Source: an uncultured Candidatus Saccharibacteria bacterium
Lineage (GTDB): Bacteria; Patescibacteriota; Saccharimonadia; Saccharimonadales; Saccharimonadaceae
Direction: 5' to 3'
NCBI GenBank assembly: GCA_938042065.1
Contig: CALISG010000025.1
Span: 1-44,618, forward strand
Length of the DNA: 44,618 nucleotides
Part shown: positions 1 through 8,940 of the stretch, piece after piece
Layout of the letters: the number at the start of each line of letters is the position of its first letter
Position numbering within the stretch: position 1 is the stretch's first letter
Translations under genes and position numbers: made by a program
The notes under the pieces: generated by a model
Told to the model about the DNA's origin: nothing
Seen by the model: only the letters and a program-made list of their open reading frames with translations
Databases searched by the model: none

Positions 1-758
1 AAAAACCGTTTGTCTATGCCAGCGGGCGCTACGATAAAGAATTTGCCAAAACCACGGTGGCCTTTCCACTGACGACCAGTCGAAACGGCGGCGTGGTTGT
101 CTATGACTTGCGCTATGATCCGACGCCGTTTGTTGGACTGGATACGAACGAGCTAGCGGCGAAGATTTTTGCCTCGTGGGAAGAGCGGCAGGCTGAGGAT
201 TTCGTCAAATTACCAGTCAAAGAGTTGCAGTACAATCGCTGTCCGGCGGTAGCACCGCTGGGTGTGCTGGAACAAGGCGATGGCTGGCAGAAGATTTCGC
301 TTGATCTAAAGACAGTGCAGAAACATCAAAATATTTTACTAAATCACCCGGACTTTGCCGAAAAATTACGGACTATTTTTGAAAACAAGCCAGCCTTCAA
401 AAAACTGCCCGATCCAGAAGCGCAATTGTATGATGGCTTTTTGAACGACCGTGATCGTATCCGTGTCGAAGCGGTGCGCAATGCTGATGAGCGCGAGCTG
501 GCTGATTTTCACCCAGAATTTCAGGACGAACGTTTAGCGCCGCTATTGCTGCACTACAAAGCACGCAACTTTCCGCGTTCGCTCAGTGAAGACGATTTGG
601 CGCAGTGGGAAACCTGGCGGGCTCAGCACTTGCAGGCGCAATTACCAGGGTTTATGACAGCTTTGCATCGTTTAGCGCCGACAGCGACCGACGAGCAGCA
701 GTTTATTTTGCAAGAATTGCAATTGTGGGCTGAATCTACATTACCAGCTAGCGATTAG
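1..758 (+). CDS. sbcB: Exodeoxyribonuclease I, C-terminal part (truncated by window start)
   Basis: This is the C-terminal part of exonuclease I, a 3'-5' single-strand DNA exonuclease used in recombination and mismatch repair. The reading frame is already open at base 3 (Lys-Pro-Phe-Val-Tyr), so an ATG- or GTG-based start at 57 would be false. Residues matching the family include NRCPAVAPLGVL, AQLYDGF and LLLHYKARNFP, which correspond to the E. coli SbcB C-terminal SH3-like and helical regions. The DnaQ-type catalytic domain would lie upstream, outside the window. It ends 19 nt from the convergent small membrane gene. The family call is confident; integrity of the 5' part cannot be judged. 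Confidence 0.88.
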   Translation, partial: KPFVYASGRYDKEFAKTTVAFPLTTSRNGGVVVYDLRYDPTPFVGLDTNELAAKIFASWEERQAEDFVKLPVKELQYNRCPAVAPLGVLEQGDGWQKISLDLKTVQKHQNILLNHPDFAEKLRTIFENKPAFKKLPDPEAQLYDGFLNDRDRIRVEAVRNADERELADFHPEFQDERLAPLLLHYKARNFPRSLSEDDLAQWETWRAQHLQAQLPGFMTALHRLAPTATDEQQFILQELQLWAESTLPASD

Positions 759-777
759 ATCTTTCGCGTGCCGGCCG

Positions 778-1038
778 CTATTCTTTTGGAGGTAATGGAC
801 GTTGGATGGTATTTTCTATGTAGGTGAATATGTTTATGACTATCATTGCGTATAGCAATAACATAACCCAGTATGGTACTGATATGTGCGTACCAGGTAT
901 AGCGCCGACTAGTACGAAATTCATTAGCGAATCGTAAATGTCGTGGCGCAGCAAAAATAGAGGTACACCGATAAGGCACGCCAATACAACACGAATCTTG
1001 ATGCTGAGGACAGCGAATAGTTCAACTAATGCTCTCAT
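778..1038 (-). CDS. Small two-helix membrane protein, unknown function
   Basis: An 86-residue protein with two hydrophobic segments, roughly residues 10-30 and 50-73, and a charged tail ending RPLPPKE. I do not recognise a family. The start is supported by a TATAGT box at 1047-1052 (minus strand), 8 nt before the ATG, the leaderless arrangement seen across this window. It converges on sbcB. A second open frame on the same strand (755-979) is a shadow. Confidence 0.55.
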   Translation of the reverse strand: MRALVELFAVLSIKIRVVLACLIGVPLFLLRHDIYDSLMNFVLVGAIPGTHISVPYWVMLLLYAMIVINIFTYIENTIQRPLPPKE

Positions 1039-1041
1039 TTG

Positions 1042-1069
1042 ACTATACTATAGCAAATATACTATAGTA
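1042..1069 (-). promoter_or_regulatory. Promoter of the small membrane gene with repeated CTATAGTAT motif
   Basis: On the minus strand the motif CTATAGTAT occurs twice about 16 nt apart, and the copy nearest the gene supplies a TATAGT -10 box. Each copy is close to palindromic, so it could be either a double -10 or a regulator site. No -35 box is clear. Confidence 0.35.
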
Positions 1070-1174
1070 TGTGCAACGATAAGCGCGATACAAGTTTGGT
1101 TTATTTGGATGATATTTTAAGTTTAATACGTGTACAGATGTTTTGCGGTAATGGATTTTTTTACCGAAAAATGC

Positions 1175-1180
1175 TAAAAT
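1175..1180 (+). promoter_or_regulatory. -10 box of uvrA (leaderless)
   Basis: TAAAAT ends 8 nt before the uvrA ATG and there is no Shine-Dalgarno sequence. Transcription would start at or next to the start codon. Confidence 0.5.
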
Positions 1181-1188
1181 AAGTAGTC

Positions 1189-4020
1189 ATGTCAGATAGT
1201 ATCAAGATTACCGGTGCACGCCAGAATAACTTAAAAAATGTGAGTTTGGAAATTCCACGCGATAAGTTTGTGGTGGTAACAGGACTTAGCGGCAGCGGCA
1301 AATCAAGCCTGGTTTTCGATACTATCTATGCCGAAGGACAACGGCGCTATGTTGAAAGCTTGAGCAGTTATGCGCGACAATTCTTGGGCATCATGGACAA
1401 GCCAGATGTTGACTCAATTGATGGATTGAGCCCGGCAATTTCAATAGATCAAAAATCAACCAGTCGTAATCCGCGTTCAACGGTTGCCACGGTAACAGAA
1501 GTCTACGACTATTTACGCTTGTTGTTCGCGCGTGTTGGCGTACCGCATTGTCCAGCACTTTTGCCAGATGGTAAGCGCTGCGGCAAGCCAGTGAAACGAC
1601 GAACAGCACAATCAATTATTGATGAAATCATGAAATTGCCTGAAGACGCAAAATTAATGATACTGGCGCCGATTGTTAACCAGAAAAAAGGCGAGTTTCA
1701 GCATATTCCTGAACAGTATATGCGCAGCGGCTTTGCTCGAGCGCGAGTGGACGGCGTAATCTATGCACTAGATGAGTTTCCAGAATTACAAAAAAACTAT
1801 AAGCACGACATTGAACTGGTCGTAGACCGCTTGGTGATGCGTCCAGACATGATTTCACGCGTATCGCAATCAGTCGAACAATCGTTAGAATTGGCTGGCG
1901 GTATAGTCCAAGTGTTGGATGCGGATAGCAGCAAGATTTTGACTTATAGCCAGCGCTATGCCTGTGTAGATCACCCGGGCGAGGAGATTCCTGAATTGGA
2001 GCCGCGGTTATTCAGTTTTAACGCGCCGCAAGGTGCTTGTCCGGTATGTACGGGGCTGGGCACACGAATGGAGATTGATCCTAGCTTGGTTTTTAACAAA
2101 AACTTGACGATTGCTGAGGGTGCGATTCGTCCGTTTAATCGTTTCAGTGTTGATGCTTGGTATATGAAACGGCTTGAAGCGGTGGCGGCTGAACATGGTT
2201 TTAGTCTACACGTACCAGTGCGCGAACTAAGCGACGATGTGCGGAAATTATTGATGTATGGTACAGGCGAGCAAAAATATCGCGTTGAGCTAGGTAATGG
2301 CCGGCACTATGATTCAACATTTGAAGGGATTATTCCAAATCTTGAGCGTCGTCACCGCGAAACTGATAGCGACTTCATGCGCAAAGATATTGAGCGATTT
2401 ATGCGTGAACGCAAATGCACAGCCTGCAAAGGCGCTCGCCTTAAACCGGTAGTCTTAGCAGTGACGGTCAGCGGCTTGTCAATTATGGATATTTGTAATT
2501 TAGATGTCGAGAACGCCTTAGACGTCTTTAGCCAGCTGAAATTTGACGACAACGAAATGAAGATTGTCAAGCTAGTGGTTAAAGAGATTAACGCTCGTCT
2601 GGGATTTATGAATAACGTAGGGTTGAATTATCTAGAACTGGGGCGAGCTGCTAATACTCTGAGCGGCGGCGAGGCACAGCGGATTCGTCTAGCGACACAG
2701 ATTGGTTCTGGGCTGCAAGGGGTGCTATATGTGTTAGACGAGCCGTCAATTGGCTTGCATCAGCGCGACAATGATCGATTGATTAAAACGCTCAAGCATT
2801 TGCGCGACCTCGGCAATACTGTATTGGTTGTTGAACATGACGAAGAGACGATCGCTGCAGCTGATTTTTTGGTGGATGTGGGCCCAGGTGCTGGCGTACA
2901 TGGTGGCGAGATTGTAGCCGCTGGCACGCCAGCCGAGGTGGCACAGAATCCGACCAGTATTACCGGACGATATTTATCTGGAGCAGAAAAAATATCGGTG
3001 CCTAAGAAACGTCGTGCGGTCGAGAAAGATCGCAAACTTGTCGTTCGCGGTGCTAAGGAGAATAACCTCAAAAATATTGATGTCGAGTTTCCGTTGGGTG
3101 TAATGACACTAGTGACTGGCGTTAGCGGTAGCGGCAAATCGACACTAGTTAATGACATTGTAGCCAACGAATTGACGGCGCGTCTGCATCGAGCGCAGAC
3201 TGTGCCCGGCGATCATGATAAGATTGACGGCGTCAAGCAATTAGATAAAGCTATCGTCATTGATCAGTCGGCGATAGGCCGCACGCCGCGCTCTAATCCA
3301 GCAACTTATACGGGTGTGTTTACGCAGATTCGCGAATTGTTTGCCAATACTCCCGAGGCTAATATTCGCGGTTACAAAGCAGGGCGTTTTAGTTTCAATG
3401 TCAAGGGTGGTCGCTGCGAGAATTGCCAAGGCGACGGTGTGATAAAGATTGAAATGCACTTTTTGCCTGACGTTTATATACAGTGTCCAGAATGCCACGG
3501 CAAGCGTTACAACCGCGAAGCGCTAGAGATTAAATATAAAGGCAAAGCCATTAGCGATATTCTAGAAATGACGGTCGAGCAAGCCTGCGAGTTCTTTACT
3601 AATATTCCAGCTATCTCCCGCAAGCTCGAGACTATTAACGAAGTTGGTTTGGGCTATGTGAAGCTTGGGCAGCCAGCGACGACGTTCTCTGGCGGCGAGG
3701 CGCAGCGCATTAAATTGGCAGCAGAGCTATCACGTCGTTCGACTGGTAAAACACTTTATATACTCGATGAGCCAACAACTGGCTTACACACTGCTGATGT
3801 TCGCAAATTGCTCGAGATTTTACAAAAATTAGTCGATGGTGGCAACAGCATGATAATCATTGAGCATAATCTGGAAGTCATTAAATGCGCTGATTGGATT
3901 ATTGATATGGGTCCAGAGGGTGGACAGGGTGGTGGCAGAGTGGTTGCTGCTGGTACGCCAGAAGACATTGCAAAGAATCCAGAAAGTCAAACTGGAAAAT
4001 ACTTACAGAAGCTGTTATAA
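1189..4020 (+). CDS. uvrA: UvrABC excinuclease subunit A
   Basis: UvrA is the damage-recognition ATPase of nucleotide excision repair. The 943-residue length is normal for the family. The first ATP site has GLSGSGKSS at residues 32-40; the second has GVSGSGKST. Both signature motifs are present (LSGGEAQRIRLA and FSGGEAQRIKLA), as are the Walker B stretches VLDEPSIGLH and ILDEPTTGLH. Zinc-binding cysteine pairs are kept (CPVCTGLG, CTACKGARLKP, CENCQGDG with CPECHGKR), in contrast to several other metal proteins in this window. It appears to be a single-gene transcript with a leaderless start, convergent with the DedA gene. uvrB and uvrC are not in the window. Confidence 0.98.
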   Translation: MSDSIKITGARQNNLKNVSLEIPRDKFVVVTGLSGSGKSSLVFDTIYAEGQRRYVESLSSYARQFLGIMDKPDVDSIDGLSPAISIDQKSTSRNPRSTVATVTEVYDYLRLLFARVGVPHCPALLPDGKRCGKPVKRRTAQSIIDEIMKLPEDAKLMILAPIVNQKKGEFQHIPEQYMRSGFARARVDGVIYALDEFPELQKNYKHDIELVVDRLVMRPDMISRVSQSVEQSLELAGGIVQVLDADSSKILTYSQRYACVDHPGEEIPELEPRLFSFNAPQGACPVCTGLGTRMEIDPSLVFNKNLTIAEGAIRPFNRFSVDAWYMKRLEAVAAEHGFSLHVPVRELSDDVRKLLMYGTGEQKYRVELGNGRHYDSTFEGIIPNLERRHRETDSDFMRKDIERFMRERKCTACKGARLKPVVLAVTVSGLSIMDICNLDVENALDVFSQLKFDDNEMKIVKLVVKEINARLGFMNNVGLNYLELGRAANTLSGGEAQRIRLATQIGSGLQGVLYVLDEPSIGLHQRDNDRLIKTLKHLRDLGNTVLVVEHDEETIAAADFLVDVGPGAGVHGGEIVAAGTPAEVAQNPTSITGRYLSGAEKISVPKKRRAVEKDRKLVVRGAKENNLKNIDVEFPLGVMTLVTGVSGSGKSTLVNDIVANELTARLHRAQTVPGDHDKIDGVKQLDKAIVIDQSAIGRTPRSNPATYTGVFTQIRELFANTPEANIRGYKAGRFSFNVKGGRCENCQGDGVIKIEMHFLPDVYIQCPECHGKRYNREALEIKYKGKAISDILEMTVEQACEFFTNIPAISRKLETINEVGLGYVKLGQPATTFSGGEAQRIKLAAELSRRSTGKTLYILDEPTTGLHTADVRKLLEILQKLVDGGNSMIIIEHNLEVIKCADWIIDMGPEGGQGGGRVVAAGTPEDIAKNPESQTGKYLQKLL

Positions 4021-4082
4021 ACGATAATCTTTGCAAAGACTAAAAGCCCAATCTCAGACGAAAGATTTGGTGCGGATTTGCG

Positions 4083-4742
4083 TTATTTTTTCCGTTTGGA
4101 CGTCTTGGTTTTTGAGAATAAAACTTGGAGCTGTTTTTTGAGAGCCGCGCGGTTTGATGGTTTCTTGAGTGCGTGAATAATCATCGGCGAGACAGAGAGG
4201 AATACGATTATAAGCGCAGCAACCTCGATGTTAACGCCTACTTTGGTAAGTAATTCACCGGCGTAATAACCTAGATAAACAAACAGTGATGACCACAAGA
4301 ATCCGCCGATAATGTTAAAAACCAAAAATGTTCTGTAATGCATTTTGCTGGCGCCAGCAACGATTGGCGCAAAAGTTCGGACGATTGGCGCAAAACGAGC
4401 CAACACGATAGTAATTGAACCGTGCTTGTCGTAGAATTTTTCAGTTTGCTCTAAATATTTTTTCTTGAAAAAACGCGAATTTTCTTTTTCAAATAATTTG
4501 CGGCCGACCTTATGTCCAAAACTATAGCCAACGCTATCGCCTAGCACGGCTGCCAAAAATATCAGAATAGCGAATAGATGAATATCAATTGGCAAAATAT
4601 GCTGTTGTACCATATAAGCTGCCGTAAATAGCAAGCTGTCGCCTGGAAATATGAAGCCGATTAATAAACCCGACTCAGCGAAAACTACCAATAAGATAAT
4701 TGGCACGCCGAGATGAATAATCAAATTAATAAAGGCTTCCAT
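4083..4742 (-). CDS. DedA/VTT-family membrane protein
   Basis: A 219-residue integral membrane protein of the DedA (SNARE-associated, VTT) family, related to lipid scramblases and flippases. Family features visible are the N-terminal re-entrant stretch ESGLLIGFIFPGDSLLF, the glycine-rich GDSVGYSFGHKVGRK, and the motif RFAPIVRTFAPIVAGASKM in the position of the canonical F-x-R-x3-P-x3-P-x2-A-G. The C-terminus is lysine-rich. I chose the ATG at 4742 (MEAFINL) over a start 11 codons upstream because a TATAAT box lies 10 nt before it. The exact substrate is unknown. Confidence 0.9.
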   Translation of the reverse strand: MEAFINLIIHLGVPIILLVVFAESGLLIGFIFPGDSLLFTAAYMVQQHILPIDIHLFAILIFLAAVLGDSVGYSFGHKVGRKLFEKENSRFFKKKYLEQTEKFYDKHGSITIVLARFAPIVRTFAPIVAGASKMHYRTFLVFNIIGGFLWSSLFVYLGYYAGELLTKVGVNIEVAALIIVFLSVSPMIIHALKKPSNRAALKKQLQVLFSKTKTSKRKK

Positions 4743-4874
4743 GCTAGAGATGATTATAGCACAGATTTCTAGCACCAGCTAATGGAACAGGTTTGGGTCT
4801 AAAAATTTATTATCGAAACAGATCGGGGATATCGTGAATTACCAGCTTGGTTAGAATCATTATCATAAACGTGT

Positions 4875-4880
4875 TATAAT
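4875..4880 (+). promoter_or_regulatory. -10 box of rplY
   Basis: TATAAT followed by a leader of about 45 nt and a Shine-Dalgarno-like AAGGAAGAG before the L25 start. This gene is therefore not leaderless, like the other ribosomal protein genes in the window. Confidence 0.6.
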
Positions 4881-4932
4881 AGAGAAGTAATAGTAAACCT
4901 CCGAAAAGGTATCTAACGAAAGGAAGAGAGAA

Positions 4933-5637
4933 ATGGGAGAAAAAATTACTCTGAAGATTGCTAAGCGCGAAGTGCTTGGCAAAAAAGTTAAGATGCTACG
5001 TCGCCAAGGAATTACGCCAGGCGTGGTCTACGGTGCAGGTATGGAAGCGGTGCCGATTCAGGCTGAAGCTGGCGAAGTGCTGCGCGTTTATAAGCTGGCT
5101 GGCAAGCATACGCCCGTCCAGTTGCTAGGCAGCGAGCGGCGCATAGCGATGATTAAAGACGTTGAATCATATCCGACTAGGTCAAATGCTCTTCGTCATA
5201 TTTCTTTTCACGCAATCCGTGCTGATGAGCCAGTAATTGCCGAAGTGCCGATTCGTTTGAGTGGTACAGGAGAATCTGAGGCGGAGCGTGCCGGCTTGGT
5301 AGTGCTGCAAGCGCTTGAGAAGATCAAGGTCAAGGCCTTGCCGATGGATCTGCCGGAAGCATTGGAAGCGCCGACGGATGGTCTTGTTAAAGAAGGCGAC
5401 CGGGTGACTGTGGGTGATATTGTTTTGCCGGATGGTGTTGAGCTGGTTGAGAACGACGATGGCCGCGAAGGCACAGCTGACGACGACATTACGGTCAAGG
5501 ATTTGGTTGTGGCGAACGTCTATGAGCCGAGCGCTCTAGCAGCTGCCAACGATGCGGCGGCCGGCGAAGCTGAGTCCGCTGATGCCGAACAAGTCGAAGT
5601 TACGGGAGAAGCTGAAAAGACTGAAGCGTCGGAATAG
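4933..5637 (+). CDS. rplY: Large-subunit ribosomal protein L25 (Ctc/TL5 type)
   Basis: L25 binds 5S rRNA in the large ribosomal subunit. The 234-residue protein is the long two-domain Ctc form: an N-terminal 5S-binding domain (residues about 1-95, with RRQGITPGVVYGAG and ISFHAI) and a C-terminal TL5 beta domain (about 96-195, with PIRLSGTGESEAERAGLVV, LEKIKVKALP and VGDIVLPDGVEL). An acidic, low-complexity tail rich in Ala and Glu follows. It has its own promoter and is followed by a clear terminator, so it is probably monocistronic. Confidence 0.93.
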   Translation: MGEKITLKIAKREVLGKKVKMLRRQGITPGVVYGAGMEAVPIQAEAGEVLRVYKLAGKHTPVQLLGSERRIAMIKDVESYPTRSNALRHISFHAIRADEPVIAEVPIRLSGTGESEAERAGLVVLQALEKIKVKALPMDLPEALEAPTDGLVKEGDRVTVGDIVLPDGVELVENDDGREGTADDDITVKDLVVANVYEPSALAAANDAAAGEAESADAEQVEVTGEAEKTEASE

Positions 5638-5650
5638 TATAGTCTTAGAT

Positions 5651-5692
5651 TATCAAAAAAACACCGTCATGATTTGGCGGTGTTTTTTGATA
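5651..5692. terminator. Bidirectional intrinsic terminator between rplY and the ABC exporter
   Basis: A perfect stem pairs AAAAAACACCG with CGGTGTTTTTT, extended by TATC/GATA at the base, around an 11-nt loop. A-run on one side and T-run on the other make it usable from both strands, as expected between two convergent genes. Confidence 0.85.
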
Positions 5693-5709
5693 GTCGGAAA
5701 TGCTAGAAA

Positions 5710-7482
5710 TTACTCCTCGATGAATCCGCCTGATTGCCGTGCCCACAACTTAGCGTAAACGCCGCGTTTTTTGGCGAGCAATTGATCGTGCGAACCGTCT
5801 TCGACGATGCATCCGTTCTCCAAAACAATGATACGATCAAGCTTAGCGATGGTCGATAAGCGGTGGGCGATGACAATTGACGTTCGGTTTTTCATCAACG
5901 TTTCTAGCGACTTTTGGATTAGCGCTTCTGATTCTGAGTCTAATGCCGACGTTGCCTCGTCAAGGACTAAAATTGGCGCATCTTTCAAAATCGCTCTGGC
6001 AATGGCGATACGCTGCCGCTGTCCGCCCGAAAGTTTGACGCCGCGTTCACCGACTAGCGTGTCAAAACCGTCTTGCAGTTTGACGATGAAATCGTAAGCG
6101 CCAGCTTTCTTGGCAGCTTTTTCAATTTCTGTATCAGTTGCATCAGGACGACTGTAAGCAATATTTTCACGCACCGAACGGTGAAATAGCAACGGTTCTT
6201 GCGGCACATAGGCGATTTGCTGGCGCAGGCTTGCCTGGGTAACTTCGGCGATATCTTGCGAGTCGATGGTGATCTTGCCCGAGTCAATATCGGCAAACCG
6301 TAACAATAATTTGGTGAGGGTAGTTTTGCCAGAACCGCTGGCGCCAACCAAACCAATTTTCTCGCCAGGACGAATCGTCAGCGAAAAATCATGAAACAGT
6401 GTATCACCTTGACCCTCGTCGTGCGTAAAGGTTACCTTATCCATGGTGATGCCGCCGCGTTTAATTTTTAGTTTTTTGTCGCTGCGATCAACTAGCGTTG
6501 TTGGTGTTTTAAGGATTTCTACCATATCGTGAGCATCGCCAATAATACGATTGTAACTGCGCATGATGCCATTCATGTTCCACAACTCGTGCGCTACGCT
6601 GCCTGTATACGTTATGATTAAGTAAACTGATGCTACTGATACTAAATTGTGCTGAGCGGCGTATACTGCAAAAGCAATTGCGCCAATTTTGATAATTGTG
6701 TTGATGGTCGAATAAACGGTACTGACTTTCAGGAAGCCGCGCATTGTACCCAAGCTGGCTTTGCGCCATGAACCGACCGTTTTTGAAAAGCGGTTTTGTT
6801 CTAGCGATTCAGCGCCAGACGATTTAACTGCCAGGATGTTTGAAACCATGTCGGCTAATTGGCCGCTAACTTTATTGCTGGCTTTAGCCTCTTTTTCGCT
6901 TAACTTGGCCATTGGCCTAGAGCCAAAATAGACGGCAATACTAAAAATAATTGAAAAGATAAACAGGAATAAAGCATACTGCCAAATTAATGTCGATAAA
7001 ATGATTATTGATCCAGCTAAGGAAATAACTAACGGCAAAATCGACCAAAAAATTGTATCCCAAAAGCGCTCAACAGCGCCGTTTAGTTTGTTGGTTTGGC
7101 TGACGAGCGAACCGCCAAATTTATTAGCATGGAAAAACATTGTTTGATTGGTCAATTTACTAAAGCAGCGCGAGTGTAAATCGCGTTGCAATGCAGTCTC
7201 GAACGTCCAAACTAGATACATTACTAAGCGCCAGCCAATCACCGTTGAACACAGTTCGCTAACGCCATATAGAACAATTAGCGTCCATAAATTATTAGCG
7301 GTTTGCAGTTGGTTGTGCTGGATAATATTAAGCAGCTCTGCGATAACAAGCGGGCCGACAAAAATAGAAATGACAATCGTAATAATTGTAAAAAATATCG
7401 CTAGATTTCTGCGGTGCCTGTAGGGTGCAGATACTTGCCAGAATAGGCGTAAAATTTCTTTATCGTTAATTTTATTTTTCAA
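5710..7482 (-). CDS. ABC transporter, fused permease and ATPase (exporter type)
   Basis: A 590-residue ABC half-transporter. Residues about 25-310 form the six-helix type IV exporter membrane domain; about 340-585 form the ATPase. Visible motifs are Walker A GASGSGKTT, Q-loop AYVPQEPLLF, signature LSGGQRQRIA, Walker B ILVLDEATSALD and the H-loop IVIAHRLST. Substrate could be a lipid, peptide or drug; nothing decides it. The start is a TTG (7480-7482) backed by a well-placed AAGGAG about 8 nt upstream; I see no in-frame ATG with comparable support. It probably works as a homodimer since no partner gene is adjacent. Confidence 0.92.
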   Translation of the reverse strand: MKNKINDKEILRLFWQVSAPYRHRRNLAIFFTIITIVISIFVGPLVIAELLNIIQHNQLQTANNLWTLIVLYGVSELCSTVIGWRLVMYLVWTFETALQRDLHSRCFSKLTNQTMFFHANKFGGSLVSQTNKLNGAVERFWDTIFWSILPLVISLAGSIIILSTLIWQYALFLFIFSIIFSIAVYFGSRPMAKLSEKEAKASNKVSGQLADMVSNILAVKSSGAESLEQNRFSKTVGSWRKASLGTMRGFLKVSTVYSTINTIIKIGAIAFAVYAAQHNLVSVASVYLIITYTGSVAHELWNMNGIMRSYNRIIGDAHDMVEILKTPTTLVDRSDKKLKIKRGGITMDKVTFTHDEGQGDTLFHDFSLTIRPGEKIGLVGASGSGKTTLTKLLLRFADIDSGKITIDSQDIAEVTQASLRQQIAYVPQEPLLFHRSVRENIAYSRPDATDTEIEKAAKKAGAYDFIVKLQDGFDTLVGERGVKLSGGQRQRIAIARAILKDAPILVLDEATSALDSESEALIQKSLETLMKNRTSIVIAHRLSTIAKLDRIIVLENGCIVEDGSHDQLLAKKRGVYAKLWARQSGGFIEE

Positions 7483-7561
7483 AAGTATCTCCTTCTTTTG
7501 TGCAGTTTATATTGTGAGCAGTTTGACCGTTGATAAGGTGATTCAAACGCGAGATTTAGAG

Positions 7562-7582
7562 GAACTCTTTTGGTTCGAGTTC
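7562..7582. other. Short inverted repeat upstream of the ABC exporter
   Basis: GAACTC and GAGTTC are separated by 9 nt in the 133-nt gap between two divergent genes. It could be a hairpin in the exporter leader or an operator; no further support. Confidence 0.3.
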
Positions 7583-7603
7583 ATAGATTAATCAATTATA
7601 AGG

Positions 7604-7609
7604 TATAAT
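7604..7609 (+). promoter_or_regulatory. -10 box of the SDR gene (leaderless)
   Basis: TATAAT ends 6 nt before the ATG at 7616; there is no Shine-Dalgarno sequence. Confidence 0.6.
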
Positions 7610-7615
7610 CTTGTT

Positions 7616-8419
7616 ATGAGTCAAGAACAAACAGTTTCGTATGTTTTAATAACAGGCACTACGAGCGGCTTGGGTAGAGAATTTGCTCGTCTATTTGCGA
7701 AAAATGGCTATAATATCGTTGCTGTTGCGCGTAACGAAGTTCTATTGCAGCAACAAAAACAGGAGTTAGAGCGCCAGTTTGGCGTTGAAATGGTCTACAT
7801 AGTTAAAGATTTGAGTGCTGAGAATAGCGCTCAAGAAGTTTATGACGAGATTAAACATAAAGGCATTAATATAGATATCTTAATTAACAATGCCGGGTTT
7901 GGTTCGTTTGGTCGCTATGTTGATGTCGATTGGCAGCGCCAGAAAGGGCTCGCTAGCGTTAATATGCTGGCCGTGATGCAGTTATCGTATCTATTTGGTA
8001 AAGATATGGATCGTCGCGGTAGGGGTAAGATTGTTAATATTGCATCGATTGCCTCGTTTCAAGCTGGGCCGTACATGGCGATGTATTATGCCTCGAAAGC
8101 TTTTGTTCGCTCGTTTTCTGAAGCTTTGCATGAAGAAATGAAAAGTTCTGGCGTGTCGGTAACGGCGATTTGTCCAGGTCCGGTAGCAACTAATTTTGAA
8201 AGAAATGCTAATATGATAAACTCGGCAATGTTCACTAGGCTTAGAGTTTATACACCAGAAGTAGTTGCCGCGAAAAGTTATCGCGCTATTATGAATAACA
8301 AAGCAGTGTACGTAGTTGGTTGGCCGAATAAACTTTTGGTGTTTTTGACGCGATTTTGTAGCTTGAAGTTTAGTAGAGTTATTGCTAGTAAAATTAATTT
8401 AGGTGGCGGGCGAAAATAG
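7616..8419 (+). CDS. Short-chain dehydrogenase/reductase
   Basis: A 267-residue Rossmann-fold NAD(P)-dependent oxidoreductase of the classical SDR family. The cofactor motif TGTTSGLG is at residues 13-20, the NAG motif is in INNAGFGSFG, the catalytic Ser is in NIASIASFQ, and the Tyr-x3-Lys pair is in YYASK. Closest in style are the DltE/YqjQ-like SDRs with a C-terminal hydrophobic tail (VGWPNKLLVFLTRF). Substrate unknown. Single gene with a leaderless promoter. Confidence 0.9.
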   Translation: MSQEQTVSYVLITGTTSGLGREFARLFAKNGYNIVAVARNEVLLQQQKQELERQFGVEMVYIVKDLSAENSAQEVYDEIKHKGINIDILINNAGFGSFGRYVDVDWQRQKGLASVNMLAVMQLSYLFGKDMDRRGRGKIVNIASIASFQAGPYMAMYYASKAFVRSFSEALHEEMKSSGVSVTAICPGPVATNFERNANMINSAMFTRLRVYTPEVVAAKSYRAIMNNKAVYVVGWPNKLLVFLTRFCSLKFSRVIASKINLGGGRK

Positions 8420-8494
8420 CTTTAGCTGAAAGGTAATTTGATTGTCATGAGCCATGACTATGAAGTGTGACGTGATAAGTTCTGTCAAAAAGTA

Positions 8495-8530
8495 TTGTAT
8501 TTTTATTGTAAATCATTTACAATAAAAATA
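8495..8530. promoter_or_regulatory. Promoter and 33-bp palindromic operator of the Fur-family operon
   Basis: Bases 8498-8530 form a perfect inverted repeat centred on C8514, with core TGTAAAT-C-ATTTACA (7-1-7 spacing as in Fur, PerR and Zur boxes). A promoter is embedded in it: -35 TTGTAT at 8495-8500, 17-nt spacer, -10 TACAAT at 8518-8523, then 6 nt to the ATG. A repressor bound here would cover the -35, the -10 and the start codon, so autoregulation is the simple reading. Confidence 0.8.
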
Positions 8531-8940
8531 TGACACAAATAGTTAGTCGACGAATCACGAAATATACTGATAGTATACTATCGATTTTATGCCAGCTGCA
8601 GCATGCTACTAATGCCGAGATTGCTAGCCGGTTGCGAGAGTTGTATTCAAATGTTAGCGATACCACGGTACATCGTATTACGCAACGTCTGCAGGGTGAT
8701 GGCGTTATTGGACTGGCACCCGCGTCAAAGCAGGGCTGTTTGCGGTACGACTTTTCACCGGAATCGCACGATCATTTCATATGCAGCGAGTGCGATAGTT
8801 TACAGGATATTAAAGTTCCTGATTCAGTACGTTGCCAGATCGGGCGCCAGCTTGATGGCTGCTGTTTCGACGGTCCTTTAGTCATTACTGGAGTATGTCA
8901 ACAATGTAAAAATAGAAGGAGGAATTATGGCATTAATTAG
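8530..8940 (+). CDS. Fur-family transcriptional regulator (Fur/PerR/Zur type)
   Basis: A 136-residue metal-dependent DNA-binding regulator. Residues about 1-75 form the winged helix (TNAEIASRLRE, SDTTVHRITQRLQGDGVI). The C-terminal dimerisation part has the metal motif HDHFICSECDSLQDI and a closing CQQC, giving two Cys-x2-Cys pairs typical of the structural zinc site. Metal identity (iron, manganese, zinc) cannot be told from this. It overlaps the thioredoxin gene by 14 nt, so the two are translationally coupled. The linked thioredoxin makes a peroxide or redox role (PerR-like) attractive but unproven. Confidence 0.9.
   Translation: MTQIVSRRITKYTDSILSILCQLQHATNAEIASRLRELYSNVSDTTVHRITQRLQGDGVIGLAPASKQGCLRYDFSPESHDHFICSECDSLQDIKVPDSVRCQIGRQLDGCCFDGPLVITGVCQQCKNRRRNYGIN

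Noticed and set aside
8444..8458. GTCATG-AGC-CATGAC palindrome after the SDR gene as a terminator
   Set aside because: Loop of 3 nt and no T-run; could be chance or a minor regulatory site.
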